Positions 1 to 15,200 of a DNA stretch of 64,000 bases are shown piece after piece; position 1 is the first letter of the stretch, and every line of letters starts with the position of its first letter. Source of the DNA: Cherax quadricarinatus. Lineage: Eukaryota > Arthropoda > Malacostraca > Decapoda > Parastacidae. The DNA lies in NCBI RefSeq assembly GCF_038502225.1, contig NC_091325.1, positions 33,744,401 to 33,808,400 on the forward strand, given 5' to 3'. A program made the position numbers and the translations under genes. Below the pieces are notes generated by a model that was not told the DNA's origin, did no database searches, and saw nothing but the letters and a program-made list of their open reading frames with translations.

Positions 1-241
1 TGTTGCCGCTCTTATAAACCACAATAAAGTGATAACAAACATATTACTGATCTATGTAAGCCTTGTTGATGACGAAATTAGCTTACGACATTATAGTAAT
101 TTTAAAGCAAAGCGCCGTATAAATTGCTGGAACCCATTAACAAAAGGCGTTGGAAATATATAAAGGATTCAGCAAAGAATGAATGCTGAAGTAACGCTGA
201 TCAGGCTGCGTTTGTTTGGTAGATGACAGGTGACTGGGTCC
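1..241. other. Unrecognised left flank of the satellite array
   Basis: AT-rich non-repetitive sequence before the tandem array. No open frame of useful length and no motif I recognise. The array begins abruptly at about 242 with a variant monomer (CACTG instead of CATTG), which is typical of an array edge. Confidence 0.5.
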
Positions 242-3200
242 CTGATTCACTGTACACAGCAGTCCACTGATTCATTGTACACAGCAGTCTACTGATTCAT
301 TGTACACAGCAGTCCACTGATTCATTGTACACAGCAGTCTACTGATTCATTGTACACAGCAGTCCACTGATTCATTGTATACAGCAGTCTACTGATTCAT
401 TGTACACAGCAGTCTACTGATTCATTGTACACAGCAGTCTGCTGATTCATTGTACACAGCAGTCTACTGATTCATTGTACACAGCAGTCTACTGATTCAT
501 TGTACACAGCAGTCTACTGATTCATTGTACACAGCAGTCTACTGATTCATTGTACACAGCAGTCTACTGATTCATTGTACACAGCAGTCTACTGATTCAT
601 TGTACACAGCAGTCTACTGATTCATTGTACACAGCAGTCTACTGATTCATTGTACACAGCAGTCCACTGATTCATTGTATACAGCAGTCTACTGATTCAT
701 TGTACACAGCAGTCCACTGATTCATTGTATACAGCAGTCTACTGATTCATTGTACACAGCAGTCTACTGATTCATTGTACACAGCAGTCCACTGATTCAT
801 TGTACACAGCAGTCTACTGATTCATTGTACACAGCAGTCTACTGATTCATTGTACACAGCAGTCTACTGATTCATTGTACACAACAGTCTACTGATTCAT
901 TGTACACAGCAGTCTACTGATTCATTGTACACAGCAGTCTACTGATTCATTGTACACAGCAGTCTACTGATTCATTGTACACAGCAGTCTACTGATTCAT
1001 TGTACACAGCAGTCTACTGATTCATTGTTCATTGTACACAGCAGTCTACTGATTCATTGTACACAGCAGTCTACTGATTCATTGTACACAGCAGTCTACT
1101 GATTCATTGTACACAGCAGTCTACTGATTCATTGTACACAACAGTCTACTGATTCATTGTACACAGCAGTCTACTGATTCATTGTACACAGCATTCCAAA
1201 GATTCATTGTATACAGCAGTCTACTGATTCATTGTACACAACAGTCTACTGATTCATTGTACAAAGCAGTCCACTGATTCATTGTACACAGCAGTCCACT
1301 GATTCATTGTACACAGCAGTCTACTGATTCATTGTACACAGCAGTCTACTGATTCATTGTACACAGCAGTCTACTGATTCATTGTACACAGCAGTCTACT
1401 GATTCATTGTACACAGCAGTCTACTGATTCATTGTACACAGCAGTCTACTGATTCATTGTACACAGCAGTCTACTGATTCATTGTACACAGCAGTCTACT
1501 GATTCATTGTACACAGCAGTCTACTGATTCATTGTACACAGCAGTCTACTGATTCATTGTACACAGCAGTCTACTGATTCATTGTACACAGCAGTCTACT
1601 GATTCATTGTACACAGCAGTCTACTGATTCATTGTACACAGCAGTCTACTGATTCATTGTACACAGCAGTCTACTGATTCATTGTACACAGCAGTCTACT
1701 GATTCATTGTACACAGCAGTCTACTGATTCATTGTACACAGCAGTCTACTGATTCATTGTACACAGCAGTCTACTGATTCATTGTACACAGCAGTCTACT
1801 GATTCATTGTATACAGCAGTCTACTGATTCATTGTATACAGCAGTCTACCGATTCATTATATACAGCAGTCTACTGATTAATTGTACACAGCAGTCTACT
1901 GATTCATTGTATACAGCAGTCTACTGATTCATTGTATACAGCAGTCTACTGATTCATTGTACACAGCAGTCCACTGATTCATTGTACACAGCAGTCCACT
2001 GATTCATTGTACACAGCAGTACTGATTCATTGTACACAGCAGTCTACTGATTCATTGTACACAGCAGTCTACTGATTCATTGTACACAGCAGTCTACTGA
2101 TTCATTGTACACAGCAGTCTACTGATTCATTGTACACAGCAGTCTACTGATTCATTGTACACAGCAGTCTACTGATTCATTGTACACAGCAGTCTACTGA
2201 TTCATTGTACACAGCAGTCTACTGATTTATTGTACACAGCAGTGATTCATTGTACACAGCAGTCTACTGACACAGCAGTCTACTGATTCATTGTACACAG
2301 CAGTCCACTGATTCATTGTACACAGCAGTCTACTGATTCATTGTACACAGCAGTCTACTGATTCATTGTATACAGCAGTCTACTGATTCATTGTACACAG
2401 CAGTCTACTGATTCATTGTACACAGCAGTCTACTGATTCATTGTACACAGCAGTCTACTGATTCATTGTACACAGCAGTCTACTGATTCATTGTACACAG
2501 CAGTCTACTGATTCATTGTACACAGCAGTCTACTGATTCATTGTACACAGCAGTCTACTGATTCATTGTACACAGCAGTCTACTGATTCATTGTACACAG
2601 CAGTCTACTGATTCATTGTACACAGCACTCTACTGATTCATTGTACACTGATTCATTGTACACAGCAGTCTACTGATTCATTGTATTGTACACAGCAGTC
2701 TACTGATTCATTGTACACAGCAGTCTACTGATTCATGATTCATTGTACACAGCAGTCCACTGATTAATTGTACACAGCAGTCTACTGATTCATTGTACAT
2801 TACTGATTCATTGTACAGATTCATTTTACACAGCAGTCTACTGATTCATTGTACACAGCAGTCTACTGATTCATTGTACACAGCAGTCTACTGATTCATT
2901 GTACACAGCAGTCTACTGATTCATTGTACACAGCAGTCTACTGATTCATTGTACACAGCAGTCTACTGATTCATTGTACACAGCAGTCTACTGATTCATT
3001 GTACACAGCAGTCTACTGATTCATTGTACACAGCAGTCTACTGATTCATTGTACACAGCAGTCTACTGATTCATTGTACACAGCAGTCTACTGATTCATT
3101 GTACACAGCAGTCTACTGATTCATTGTACACAGCAGTCTACTGATTCATTGCACACAGCAGTCTTCTGATTCATTGTACACAGCAGTCTACTGATTCATT

Positions 3201-6200
3201 GTACACAGCGGTCTACTGATTCATTGTACACAGCAGTGTACTGATTCATTGTACACAGCAGTCTACTGATTCATTGTATACAGCAGTCTGCTGATGCATT
3301 GTACACAGCAGTCTACTGATTCATTGTATACAGCAGTCTATTGATTCATTGTACAGCAGTCTAATGATTCATTGTACACAGCAGTCTACTGATTCATTGT
3401 ACACAGCAGTCTACTGATTCATTGTACACAGCAGTCTACTGATTCATTGTACACAGTCAGTCTACAGCAGTCTACTGATTCATTGTACATAGCAGTCTAC
3501 TGATTCATTGTACACAGCAGTCTACTGATTCATTGTACACAGCAGTCTACTGATTCATTGTACACAGCAGTCTACTGATTCATTGTACACAGCAGTCTAC
3601 TGATTCATTGTACACAGCAGTCTACTGATTCATTGTACACAGCAGTCTACTGATTCATTGTACACAGCAGTCTACTGATTCATTGTACACAGCAGTCTAC
3701 TGATTCATTGTACACAGCAGTCTACTGATTCATTGTACACAGCAGTCTGCTGATTCATTGTACACAGCAGTGTACACAGCAGTCTACTGATTCATTGTAC
3801 AGCAGTCCACTGATGATTCATTGTACACAGCAGTCTACTGATTCATTGTACACAGCAGTCTACTGATTCATTGTACACAGCAGTCTTCTGATTCATTGTA
3901 CAGCAGTCAGATTCATTGTACACAGCAGTGATTCATTGTACACAGCAGTCTGATTCATTGTATTCTACTGATTCATTGTACACAGCAGTCTACTGATTCA
4001 TTGTATTCATGATTCATTGTACACAGCAGTCTACTGATTCATTGTACACAGCAGTCCACTGATTCATTGTACACAGCAGTCTACTGATTCATTGTACACA
4101 GCACTCATTGTACTGATTCATTTTACACAGCAGTCTACTGATTCATTGTACACAGCAGTCTACTGATTCATTGTACACAGCAGTCTACTGATTCATTGCA
4201 CACAGCAGTCGACTGATTCATTGTGATTCATTGTACACAGCAGTCTACTCATTGTACACAGCAGTCTACTGATTCATTGTACACAGCAGTTTCATTGTAC
4301 ACAGCAGTCTACTGATTCATTGTACACAGCAGTCTACTGATTCATTGTACACAGAAGTCTTCTGATTCATTGTACACAGCAGTCCACTGATTCATTGTAC
4401 ACAGCAGATTCATTGTACAGGGCATTCTACTGATTCATTGTACACAGCAGTCTACTGATTCATTGTACACAGCAGTCTACTGATTCATTGTACACAGCAG
4501 TCTACTGATTCATTGTACACAGCAGTCTACTGATTCATTGTACACAGCAGTCTACTGATTCATTGTACACAGCAGTCTACTGATTCATTGTACACAGCAG
4601 TCTACTGATTCATTGTACACAGCAGTCCACTGATTCATTGTACACAGCAGTCTACTGATTCATTGTACACAGCAGTCTACTGATTCATTGTACACAGCAG
4701 TCTACTGATTCATTGTACACAGCAGTCTACTGATTCATTGTACACAGCAGTCTACTGATTCATTGTACACAGCAGTCTACTGATTCATTGTACAGAGCAG
4801 TCTGACTGATTCATTGTTCTCATCAGTCTACTGATTCATTGTACACAGCAGTCTACTGATTCATTGTACACAGCAGTCTACTGATTCATTGTACACAGCA
4901 GTCTACTGATTCATTGTACACAGCAGTCTACTGATTCATTGTACACAGCAGTCTTGTACTGATTCATTGTACACAGCAGTCTACTGATTCACAGCAGTCT
5001 ACTGATTCACACAGCAGTCTACTGATTCATTGTACACAGCAGTCTACTGATTCATTGTACACAGCAGTCTACTGATTCATTGTACACAGCAGTCTACTGA
5101 TTCATTGTATACAGCAGTCTGCTGATGCATTGTACACAGCAGATCTTGTACTGATTCATTGTACACAGCAGTCTACTGATTCATTGTACACAGCAGATCA
5201 TTGTACTGATTCATTGCACACAGCAGACTTCTGAATCATTGTACACAGCAGTCTACTGATTCATTGTACACAGCGGTCTACTGATTCATTGTACACAGCA
5301 GTCTACTGATTCATTGTACATTCAGCAGCAGTCCACTGATTCATTGTACACAGCAGTCTTGTACTGATTCATTGTACACAGCAGTCTACTGATTCATTGT
5401 ACACAGCAGTCTACTGATTCATTGTACACAGCAGTCTGACTTGTACACAGCAGTCCTGATTCTGATTCATTGTACACAGCAGTCATTGTACACAGCAGTC
5501 TACTGATTTGTACACTGATTCATTGTACACAGCAGTCACAGCAGTACTGATTCATTGTACACAGCAGTCTACTGATTCTGATTCATTGTACACAGCAGTC
5601 TACTGATTCATTGTACACAGCAGTCTACTGATTCATTGTACACAGCAGTCTACTGATTCATTGTACACAGCAGTCTACTGATTCATTGTACACAGCAGTC
5701 TACTGATTCATTGTACACAACAGTCTACTGATTCATTATACACAGCAGTCAACTGATTCATTGTACACAGCAGTCTACTGATTTATTATACACAACAATC
5801 TACTGATTCATTGTACACAGCAGTCTACTGATTCATTGTACACAGCAGTCTACTGATTCATTGTACACAGCAGTCTACTGATTCATTGTACACAGCAGTC
5901 TACTGATTCATTGTACACAGCAGTCTACTGATTCATTGTATACAGCAGTCTACTGATTCATTGTACACAGCAGTCTACTGATTCATTGTACACAGTCAGA
6001 TTCATTGTACTGATTCATTGTACACAGCAGTCTACTGATTCATTGTACACAGCAGTCTGATTCTGATTCATTGTACACAGTCAGTCATTGTACTGATTCA
6101 TTGTACACAGCAGTCTACTGATTCATTGATTCTACTGTATTGTACACAGCAGTCTACTGATTCATTGTACACAGCAGTCTACTGATTCATTGTACACAGC

Positions 6201-9200
6201 AGTCTACTGATTCATTGTACACAGCAGTGATTCATTGTACACAGCAGTCTACTGATTCATTGTACACAGCAGTCTACTGACATTCATTGCAGTCTACTGA
6301 TTCATTGTACACAGCAGTCATTGTACTGATTCATTGTACACAGCAGTCTACTGATTCATTGTACACAGCAGTCAGCAGTACTGATTCATTGTACACAGCA
6401 GTCTACTGATTCATTGTACACAGCAGTCTACTGATTCATTGTACACAGCAGTCTACTGATTCATTGTACACAGTAGTCTACTGATTCATTGTACACAACA
6501 GTCTACTGATTCATTGTACACAGCAGTCTACTGATTCATTGTACACAGCAGTCTACTGATTCATTGTACACAGCAGTCTACTGATTCATTGTACACAGCA
6601 GTCGCAGTCTTCTGATTCATTGTACACAGCAGTATACTGATTCATTGTACACAGTAGTCCACTGATTCATTGTACACAGCAGTCCACTGATTCATTGTAC
6701 ACAGCACTCTACTGATTCATTGTAAACAGCAGTCATCTGATTCATTGTACACAGCTGTCCACTGATTCATTGTACACAACAGTCTACTGATTCATTGTAC
6801 ACAGCAGTCCACTGATTCATTGTACATAGCAGTCTGATTCTGATTCATTGTATACAGCAGTCTACTGATTCTTTGTACACAGCAGTCTACAGATTCATTG
6901 TACACAGCAGTCCACTGATTCATTGTATACAGCAGTCTACTGATTCATTGTACACAGCAGTCTACTGATTCATTGTACACAGCAGTCTACTGATTCATTG
7001 TACACAGCAGTCTACTGATTCATTGTACACAGCAGTCTAGCAGTCCATTCATACACAGCAGTCATTGTACTGATTCTTTGTAGACAGCAGTCTACTGATT
7101 CATTGTACACAGCAGTCTACTGATTCATTGTACACAGCAGTCTACTGATTCATTGTACACAGCAGTCTACTGATTCATTGTACACAGCAGTCTACTGATT
7201 CATTGTACACAGCAGTCTACTGATTCATTGTACACAGCAGTCTACTGATTCATTGTACACAGCAGTCTACTGATTCATTGTACACAGCAGTCTACTGATT
7301 CATTGTACACAGCAGTCTACTGATTCATTGTACACAGCAGTCTACTGATTCATTGTACACAGCAGTCTACTGATTCATTGTACACAGCAGTCTACTGATT
7401 CATTGTACACAGCAGTCTACTGATTCATTGTACACAGCAGTCTACTGATTCATTGTACACAGCAGTCTACTGATTCATTGTACACAGCAGTCTACTGATT
7501 CATTGTACACAGCAGTCTACTGATTCATTGTACACAGCAGTCTACTGATTCATTGTACACAGCAGTCTACTGATTCATTGTACACAGCAGTCTACTGATT
7601 CATTGTACACAGCAGTCTACTGATTCATTGTACACAGCAGTCTACTGATTCATTGTACACAGCAGTCTACTGATTCATTGTACACAGCAGTCTACTGATT
7701 CATTGTACACAGCAGTCTACTGATTCATTGTACACAGCAGTCTACTGATTCATTGTACACAGCAGTCTACTGATTCATTGTACACAGCAGTCTACTGATT
7801 CATTGTACACAGCAGTCTACTGATTCATTGTACACAGCAGTCTACTGGTTCATTGTACACAGCAGTCTACTGATTCATTGTACACAGCAGTCTACTGATT
7901 CATTGTGCACAGCAGTCTACTGATTCATTGTACACAGCAGATCATTGTACAGCACTCTACTGATTCATTGTACACAGCAGTCTACTGATTCATTGTACAC
8001 AGCAGTCTACTGATTCATTGTACACAGCAGTCTACTGATTCATTGTACACAGCAGTCTACTGATTCATTGTACACAGCAGTCTACTGATTCATTGTACAC
8101 AGCAGTCTACTGATTCATTGTACACAGCAGTCTACTGATTCATTGTACACAGCAGTCTACTGATTCATTGTACACAGCAGTCTACTGATTCATTGTACAC
8201 AGCAGTCTACTGATTCATTGTACACAGCAGTCTACTGATTCATTGTACACAGCAGTCTACTGATTCATTGTACACAGCAGTCTACTGATTCATTGTACAC
8301 AGCAGTCCACTGATTCATTGTACACAGCAGTCTACTGATTCATTGTACACAGCAGTCTACTGATTCATTGTACACAGCAGTCTACTGATTCATTGTACAC
8401 AGCAGTCTACTGATTCATTGTACACAGCAGTCTACTGATTCATTGTACACAGCAGTCTACTGATTCATTGTACACAGCAGTCCACTGATTCATTGTACAC
8501 AGCAGTCTACTGATTCATTGTACACAGTCACTGATTCATTGTACTCTACTGATTCATTGATTACATTCATTGTACACAGCAGTCACTGATTCATTGTACA
8601 CAGCAGTCCACTGATTCGTTGTACACAGCAGTCGACTGATTCATTGTACACAGCAGATCACAGCAGTACACAGCAGTCTACTGATTCATTGTACACAGCA
8701 GTCTACTGATTCATTGTACACAGCAGTCTACTGATTCATTGTACACAGCAGTCTACTGATTCATTGTACACAGCAGTCTACTGATTCATTGTACACAGCA
8801 GTCTACTGATTCATTGTATACAGCAGTCTACTGATTCATTGTACACAGCAGTCTGCTGATTCATTGTACACAGCAGTCTGCTGATTCATTGTACACAGCG
8901 GTCTACTGATTCACTGTACACAGCAGTCTACTGATTCATTGCACACAGTGGTCCACTGATTCATTGTATACAGCACTATACTGATTCATTGTACACAGCA
9001 GTCTACTGATTCATTGTACACAGCAGTCTACTGATTCATTGTACACAGCATTCCAATGATTCATTGTATACAGCAGTCCACTGATTCATTGTATACAGCA
9101 CTCTACTGATTCATTGTACACAGCAGTCTACTGATTCATTGTACACAGCAGTCTACTGATTCATTGTACACAGCAGTCTACTGATTCATTGTACACAGCA

Positions 9201-12200
9201 GTCTACTGATTCATTGTACACAGCAGTCCACTGATTCATTGTACACAGTCACTGATTCATTGTACTGATTCATTGTACACAGCAGTCTACTGATTCATTG
9301 TACACAGCAGTCCTACTGATTCATTGTAGACAGCAGTCTACTGATTCATTGTACACAGCAGTCTACTGATTCACTGTACACAGCAGTCTACTGATTCATT
9401 GCAGTCTACTGATTCATTGTACACAGCAGTCTACTGATTCATTGTACACAGCAGTCCACTGATTCATTGTATACAGCAGTCTACTGATTCATTGTATACA
9501 GCAGTCTACTGATTCATTGTACACAGCAGTCTACTGATTCATTGTACACAGCAGTCTACTGATTCATTGTACACATCAGTCTACTGTTTCTTTGCACACA
9601 GCAGTCTACTGATTCATTGTACACAGCAGTCTACTGATTCATTGTACACAGCAGTCTACTGATTCATTGTACACAGCAGTCTTCTGATTCATTGTACACA
9701 GCAGTATACTGATTCATTGTACACAGTAGTCCACTGATTCATTGATTGATTCATTGTACACAGCAGTCTACTGATTCATTGTACACAGCAGTCTACTGAT
9801 TCATTGTACACAGCAGTCTACTGATTCATTGTACACAGCAGTCTACTGATTCATTGTACACAGCAGTCTACTGATTCATTGTACACAGCAGTCAACTGAT
9901 ACACAGCAGTCATTTCATTGTACACAGCAGTCTACTGATTCATTGTACACAGCAGTCTACTGATTCATTGTACACAGCAGTCTACTGATTCATTGTACAC
10001 AGCAGTCTACTGATTCATTGTACACAGCAGTCTACTGATTCATTGTACACAGCAGTCTACTGATTCATTGTACACAGCAGTCTACTGATTCATTGTACAC
10101 AGCAGTCTACTGATTCATTGTACACAGCAGTCTACTGATTCATTGTACACAGCAGTCTACTGATTCATTGTACACAGCAGTCTACTGATTCATTGTACAC
10201 AGCAGTCTACTGATTCATTGTACTGACATTGCAGTCTACTGATTCATTGTACACAGCAGTCTACTGATTCATTGTACACAGCAGTCTACTGATTCATTGT
10301 ACACAGCAGTCTACTGATTCATTGTACTCAGCAGTCTACTGATTCATTGTACACAGCAGTCTACTGATTCATTGTACACAGCAGTCTACTGATTCATTGT
10401 ACACAGCAGTCTACTGATTCATTGTACACAGCAGTCTACTGATTCATTGTACACAGCAGTCTACTGATTCATTGTACACAGCAGTCTACTGATTCATTGT
10501 ACACAGCAGTCTACTGATTCATTGTACACAGCAGTCAAGTGATTCATTGTACACAGCAGTCTACTGATGCATTGTACACAGCAGTTTACTGATTCATTGT
10601 ATACAGCAGTCTACTGATTCATTGTACAGCAATCTAATGATTCATTGTATACAGCAGTCTACTGATTCATTGTACACAGCAGTCTACTGATTCATTGTAC
10701 ACAGCAGTCTACTGATTCATTGTACACAGCAGTCTACTGATTCATTGTACACAGCAGTCTACTGATTCATTGTACACAGCAGTCTACTGATTCATTGTAC
10801 ACAGCAGTCTACTGATTCATTGTACACAGCAGTCTACTGATTCATTGTACACAGCAGTCTACTGATTCATTGTACACAGCAGTCTACTGATTCATTGTAC
10901 ACAGCAGTCTACTGATTCATTGTACACAGCACTGATCATTGTACTGATTCATTGTACACAGCAGTCTACTGATTCATTGTACACAGCAGTCTACTGATTC
11001 ATTGTACACAGCAGTCTATTGATTCATTGTACACAGCAGTCTACTGATTCATTGTACACAGCAGTCTACTGATTCATTGTACACAGCAGTCATTGTACAC
11101 AGCAGTCTACTGATTCATTGTACACAGCAGTCTACTGATTCATTGTATACAGTAGTCTACTGACTCATTGTACACAGCAGTCCACTGATTCATTGAATAC
11201 AGCAGTGTACTGATTCTTTGTACACAGCAGTCTACTGATTCATTGTACACAGCAGTCTACTGATTCATTGTACACAGCAGTTTACTGATTCATTGTACAC
11301 AACAGTCTACTGATTCATTGTACACAGCAGTCTACTGATTCACTGTATTCTACTGATTCATTGTACACAGCAGTCTACTGATTCATTGTACACAGCAGTC
11401 TACTGATTCATTGTACACAGCAGTCTACTGATTCATTGTACACAGCAGTCTACTGATTCATTGTACACAGCAGTCTACTGATTCATTGTACACAGCAGTC
11501 TACTGATTCATTTGTACACAGCAGTCTACTGATTCATTGTACACAGCAGACAACTGATTCATTGTACACATACACAGCAGTCTACTGATTCATTTGTACA
11601 CAGCAGTCTACTGATTCATTGTACACAGCAGCCTTCTGATTCATTGTACACAGCAGTCTACTGATTCATTGTACACAGCAGTCTACTGATTCATTGTACA
11701 CAGCAGTCTACTGATTCATTGTACACAGCAGTCTACTGATTCATTGTACACAGCAGTCTACTGATTCATTGTACACAGCAGTCTACTGATTCATTGTACA
11801 CAGCAGTCTACTGATTCTGATTCATTGTACACAGCAGTCTACTGATTCATTGTACACAGCAGTCTACTGATTCATTGTACACAGCAGTCTACATTCATTG
11901 TACAGTCTACTGATTCATTGTACACAGCAGTCTACTGATTCATTGTACACAGCAGTCTACTGATTCATTGTACACAGCATTGTACACAGCAGTGTACACA
12001 GTCTACTGATTCATTGTACACAGCAGTCTACTGATTCATTGTACACAGCAGTCTACTGATTCATTGTACACAGCAGTCTACTGATTCATTGTACACAGCA
12101 GTCTACTGATTCATTGTACACAGCAGTCTACTGATTCATTGTACACAGCAGTCTACTGATTCATTGTACACAGCAGTCTACTGATTCATTGTACACAGTC

Positions 12201-15200
12201 TACATTCATTGTACACAGCACTGATTCATTGTACACAGCAGTCTACTGATTCATTGTACACAGCAGTCTACTGATTCATTGTACACAGCAGTCTACTGAT
12301 TCATTGTACACAGCATTCATTGTACATCTGTCACAGCAGTCCACTGATACACAGCAGTGATTCATTGTACACAGCAGTCTACTGATTCATTGTACACAGC
12401 AGTCTACTGATACTGATTCATTGTACACAGCAGTCTACTGATTCATTGTACACAGCAGTTACTGATACACAGCAGTCTACTGATTCATTGTACACAGCAG
12501 TCTACTGATTCATTGTACACAGCAGTCTACTGATTCATTGTACACAGCAGTCTACTGATTCATTGTACACAGCAGTCTGACACAGATTCTGATTGTACAC
12601 AGCAGTTTGTACTGATTCATTGTACACAGCAGTCTACTGATTCATTGTACACAGCAGTCAACTGATTCATTGTACACAGCAGTCAGATTCATACACAGCA
12701 GTCCACTGATTCATTGTATACAGCAGTCCAATGATTCATTGTATACAGCAGTCTACTGATTCATTGTACACAGCAGTCTACTGATTCATTGTACACAGCA
12801 GTCTACTGATTCATTGTACACAGCAGTCTACTGATTCATTGTACACAGCACTCTACTGATTCATTGTAAACAGCAGTCATCTGATTCATTGTACACAGCA
12901 GTCCACTGACTCATTGTATACAGCAGTCTACTGATTCATTGTACACATCAGTCTACTGATTCACTGTACACAGCAGTCCACTGATTCATTGTATACAGCA
13001 GTTCACTGATTCATTGTATACAGCAGTCTACTGATTCATTGCAAACAGCAGTCTACTGATTCATTGTACACAGCAGTCTACTGATTCATTGTACACAGCA
13101 GTCTACTGATTCATTGTACACAGCAGTCTACTGATTCATTGTACACAGCAGTCTACTGATTCATTGTACACAGGAGTCTACTATTTCATTGTACACAGCA
13201 GTCTACTGATTCATTGTACACAGCAGTCTACTGATTCATTGTATACAGCAGTCTACTGATTCATTGTACACAGCAGTCTACTGATTCATTGTACACAGCA
13301 GTCTACTGATTCATTGTACACAGCAGTCTACTGATTCATTGTACACAGCAGTCTACTGATTCATTGTACACAGCAGTCTACTGATTCATTGTACACAGCA
13401 GTCTACTGATTCATTATACACAGCAGTCTACTGATTCATTGTACACAGCAGTCTACTGATTCATTGTACACAGCAGTCTACTGATTCATTGTACACAGCA
13501 GTCTACTGATTCATTGTACACAGCAGTCTACTGATTCATTGTACACAGCAGTCTACTGATTCATTGTACACAGCAGTCTACTGATTCATTGTACACAGCA
13601 GTCTACTGATTCATTGTACACAGCAGTCTACTGATTCATTGTACACAGCAGTCTACTGATTCATTGTACACAGCAGTCTACTGATTCATTGTACACAGCA
13701 GTCTACTGATTCATTGTACACAGCAGTCTACTGATTCATTGTACACAGCAGTCTACTGATTCATTGTACACAGCAGTCTACTGATTCATTGTACACAGCA
13801 GTCTACTGATTCATTGTACACAGCAGTCCACTGATTCATTGTACACAGCAGTCCACTGATTCATTGTACACAGCAGTCTACTGATTCATTGTACACAGCA
13901 GTCTACTGATTCATTGTACACAGCAGTCTACTGATTCATTGTACACAGCAGTCCACTGATTCATTGTACACAGCAGTCTACTGATTCATTGTACACAGCA
14001 GTCTACTGATTCATTGTACACAGCAGTCTACTGATTCATTGTACACAGCAGTCCACTGATTCATTGTACACAGCAGTCCACTGATTCATTGTACACAGCA
14101 GTCCACTGATTCATTGTACACAGCAGTCTACTGATTCATTGTACACAGCAGTCTACTGATTCATTGTACACAGCAGTCTACTGATTCATTGTACACAGCA
14201 GTCTACTGATTCATTGTACACAGCAGTCTACTGATTCATTGTACACAGCAGTCTACTGATTCATTGTACACAGCAGTCTACTGATTCATTGTACACAGCA
14301 GTCTACTGATTCATTGTACACAGCAGTCTACTGATTCATTGTACACAGCAGTCTACTGATTCATTGTACACAGCAGTCTACTGATTCATTGTACACAGCA
14401 GTCTACTGATTCATTGTACACAGCAGTCTACTGATTCATTGTACACACTGATTCACTGTACACAGCAGTCCACAGATTCATTGTACACAGCAGTCTACTG
14501 ATTCATTGTACACAGCAGTCTACTGATTCATTGTACACAGCAGTCTACTGATTCATTGTACACAGCAGTCTACTGATTCATTGTACACAGCAGTCTACTG
14601 ATTCATTGTACACAGCAGTCTGATTCATTGTACACAGTCAGTCTTGTACTCTACTGATTCATTGTACACAGCAGTCTACTGATTCATTGTACACAGCAGT
14701 CTACTGATTCATTGTACACAGCAGTATTCATTGTATTCTACTGATTCATTGTACACAGCAGTCTACTGATACACAGCAGTCTACTGATTCATTGTACACA
14801 GCAGTCTACTGATTCATTGCACACAGCAGTCTACTGATTCATTGTACACAGCAGTCCACTGATTCATTGTACACAGCAGTCCACTGATTCATTGTACACA
14901 GCAGTCTACTGATTCATTGTACACAGCAGTCTACTGATTCATTGTACACAGCAGTCCACTGATTCATTGTACACAGCAGTCCACTGATTCATTGTACACA
15001 GCAGTCTACTGATTCATTGTACACAGCAGTCTACTGATTCATTGTACACAGCAGTCTACTGATTCATTGTACACAGCAGTCCACTGATTCATTGTACACA
15101 GCAGTCTACTGATTCATTGTACACAGCAGTCTACTGATTCATTGTACACAGCAGTCTACTGATTCATTGTACACAGCAGTCTACTGATTCATTGTACACA

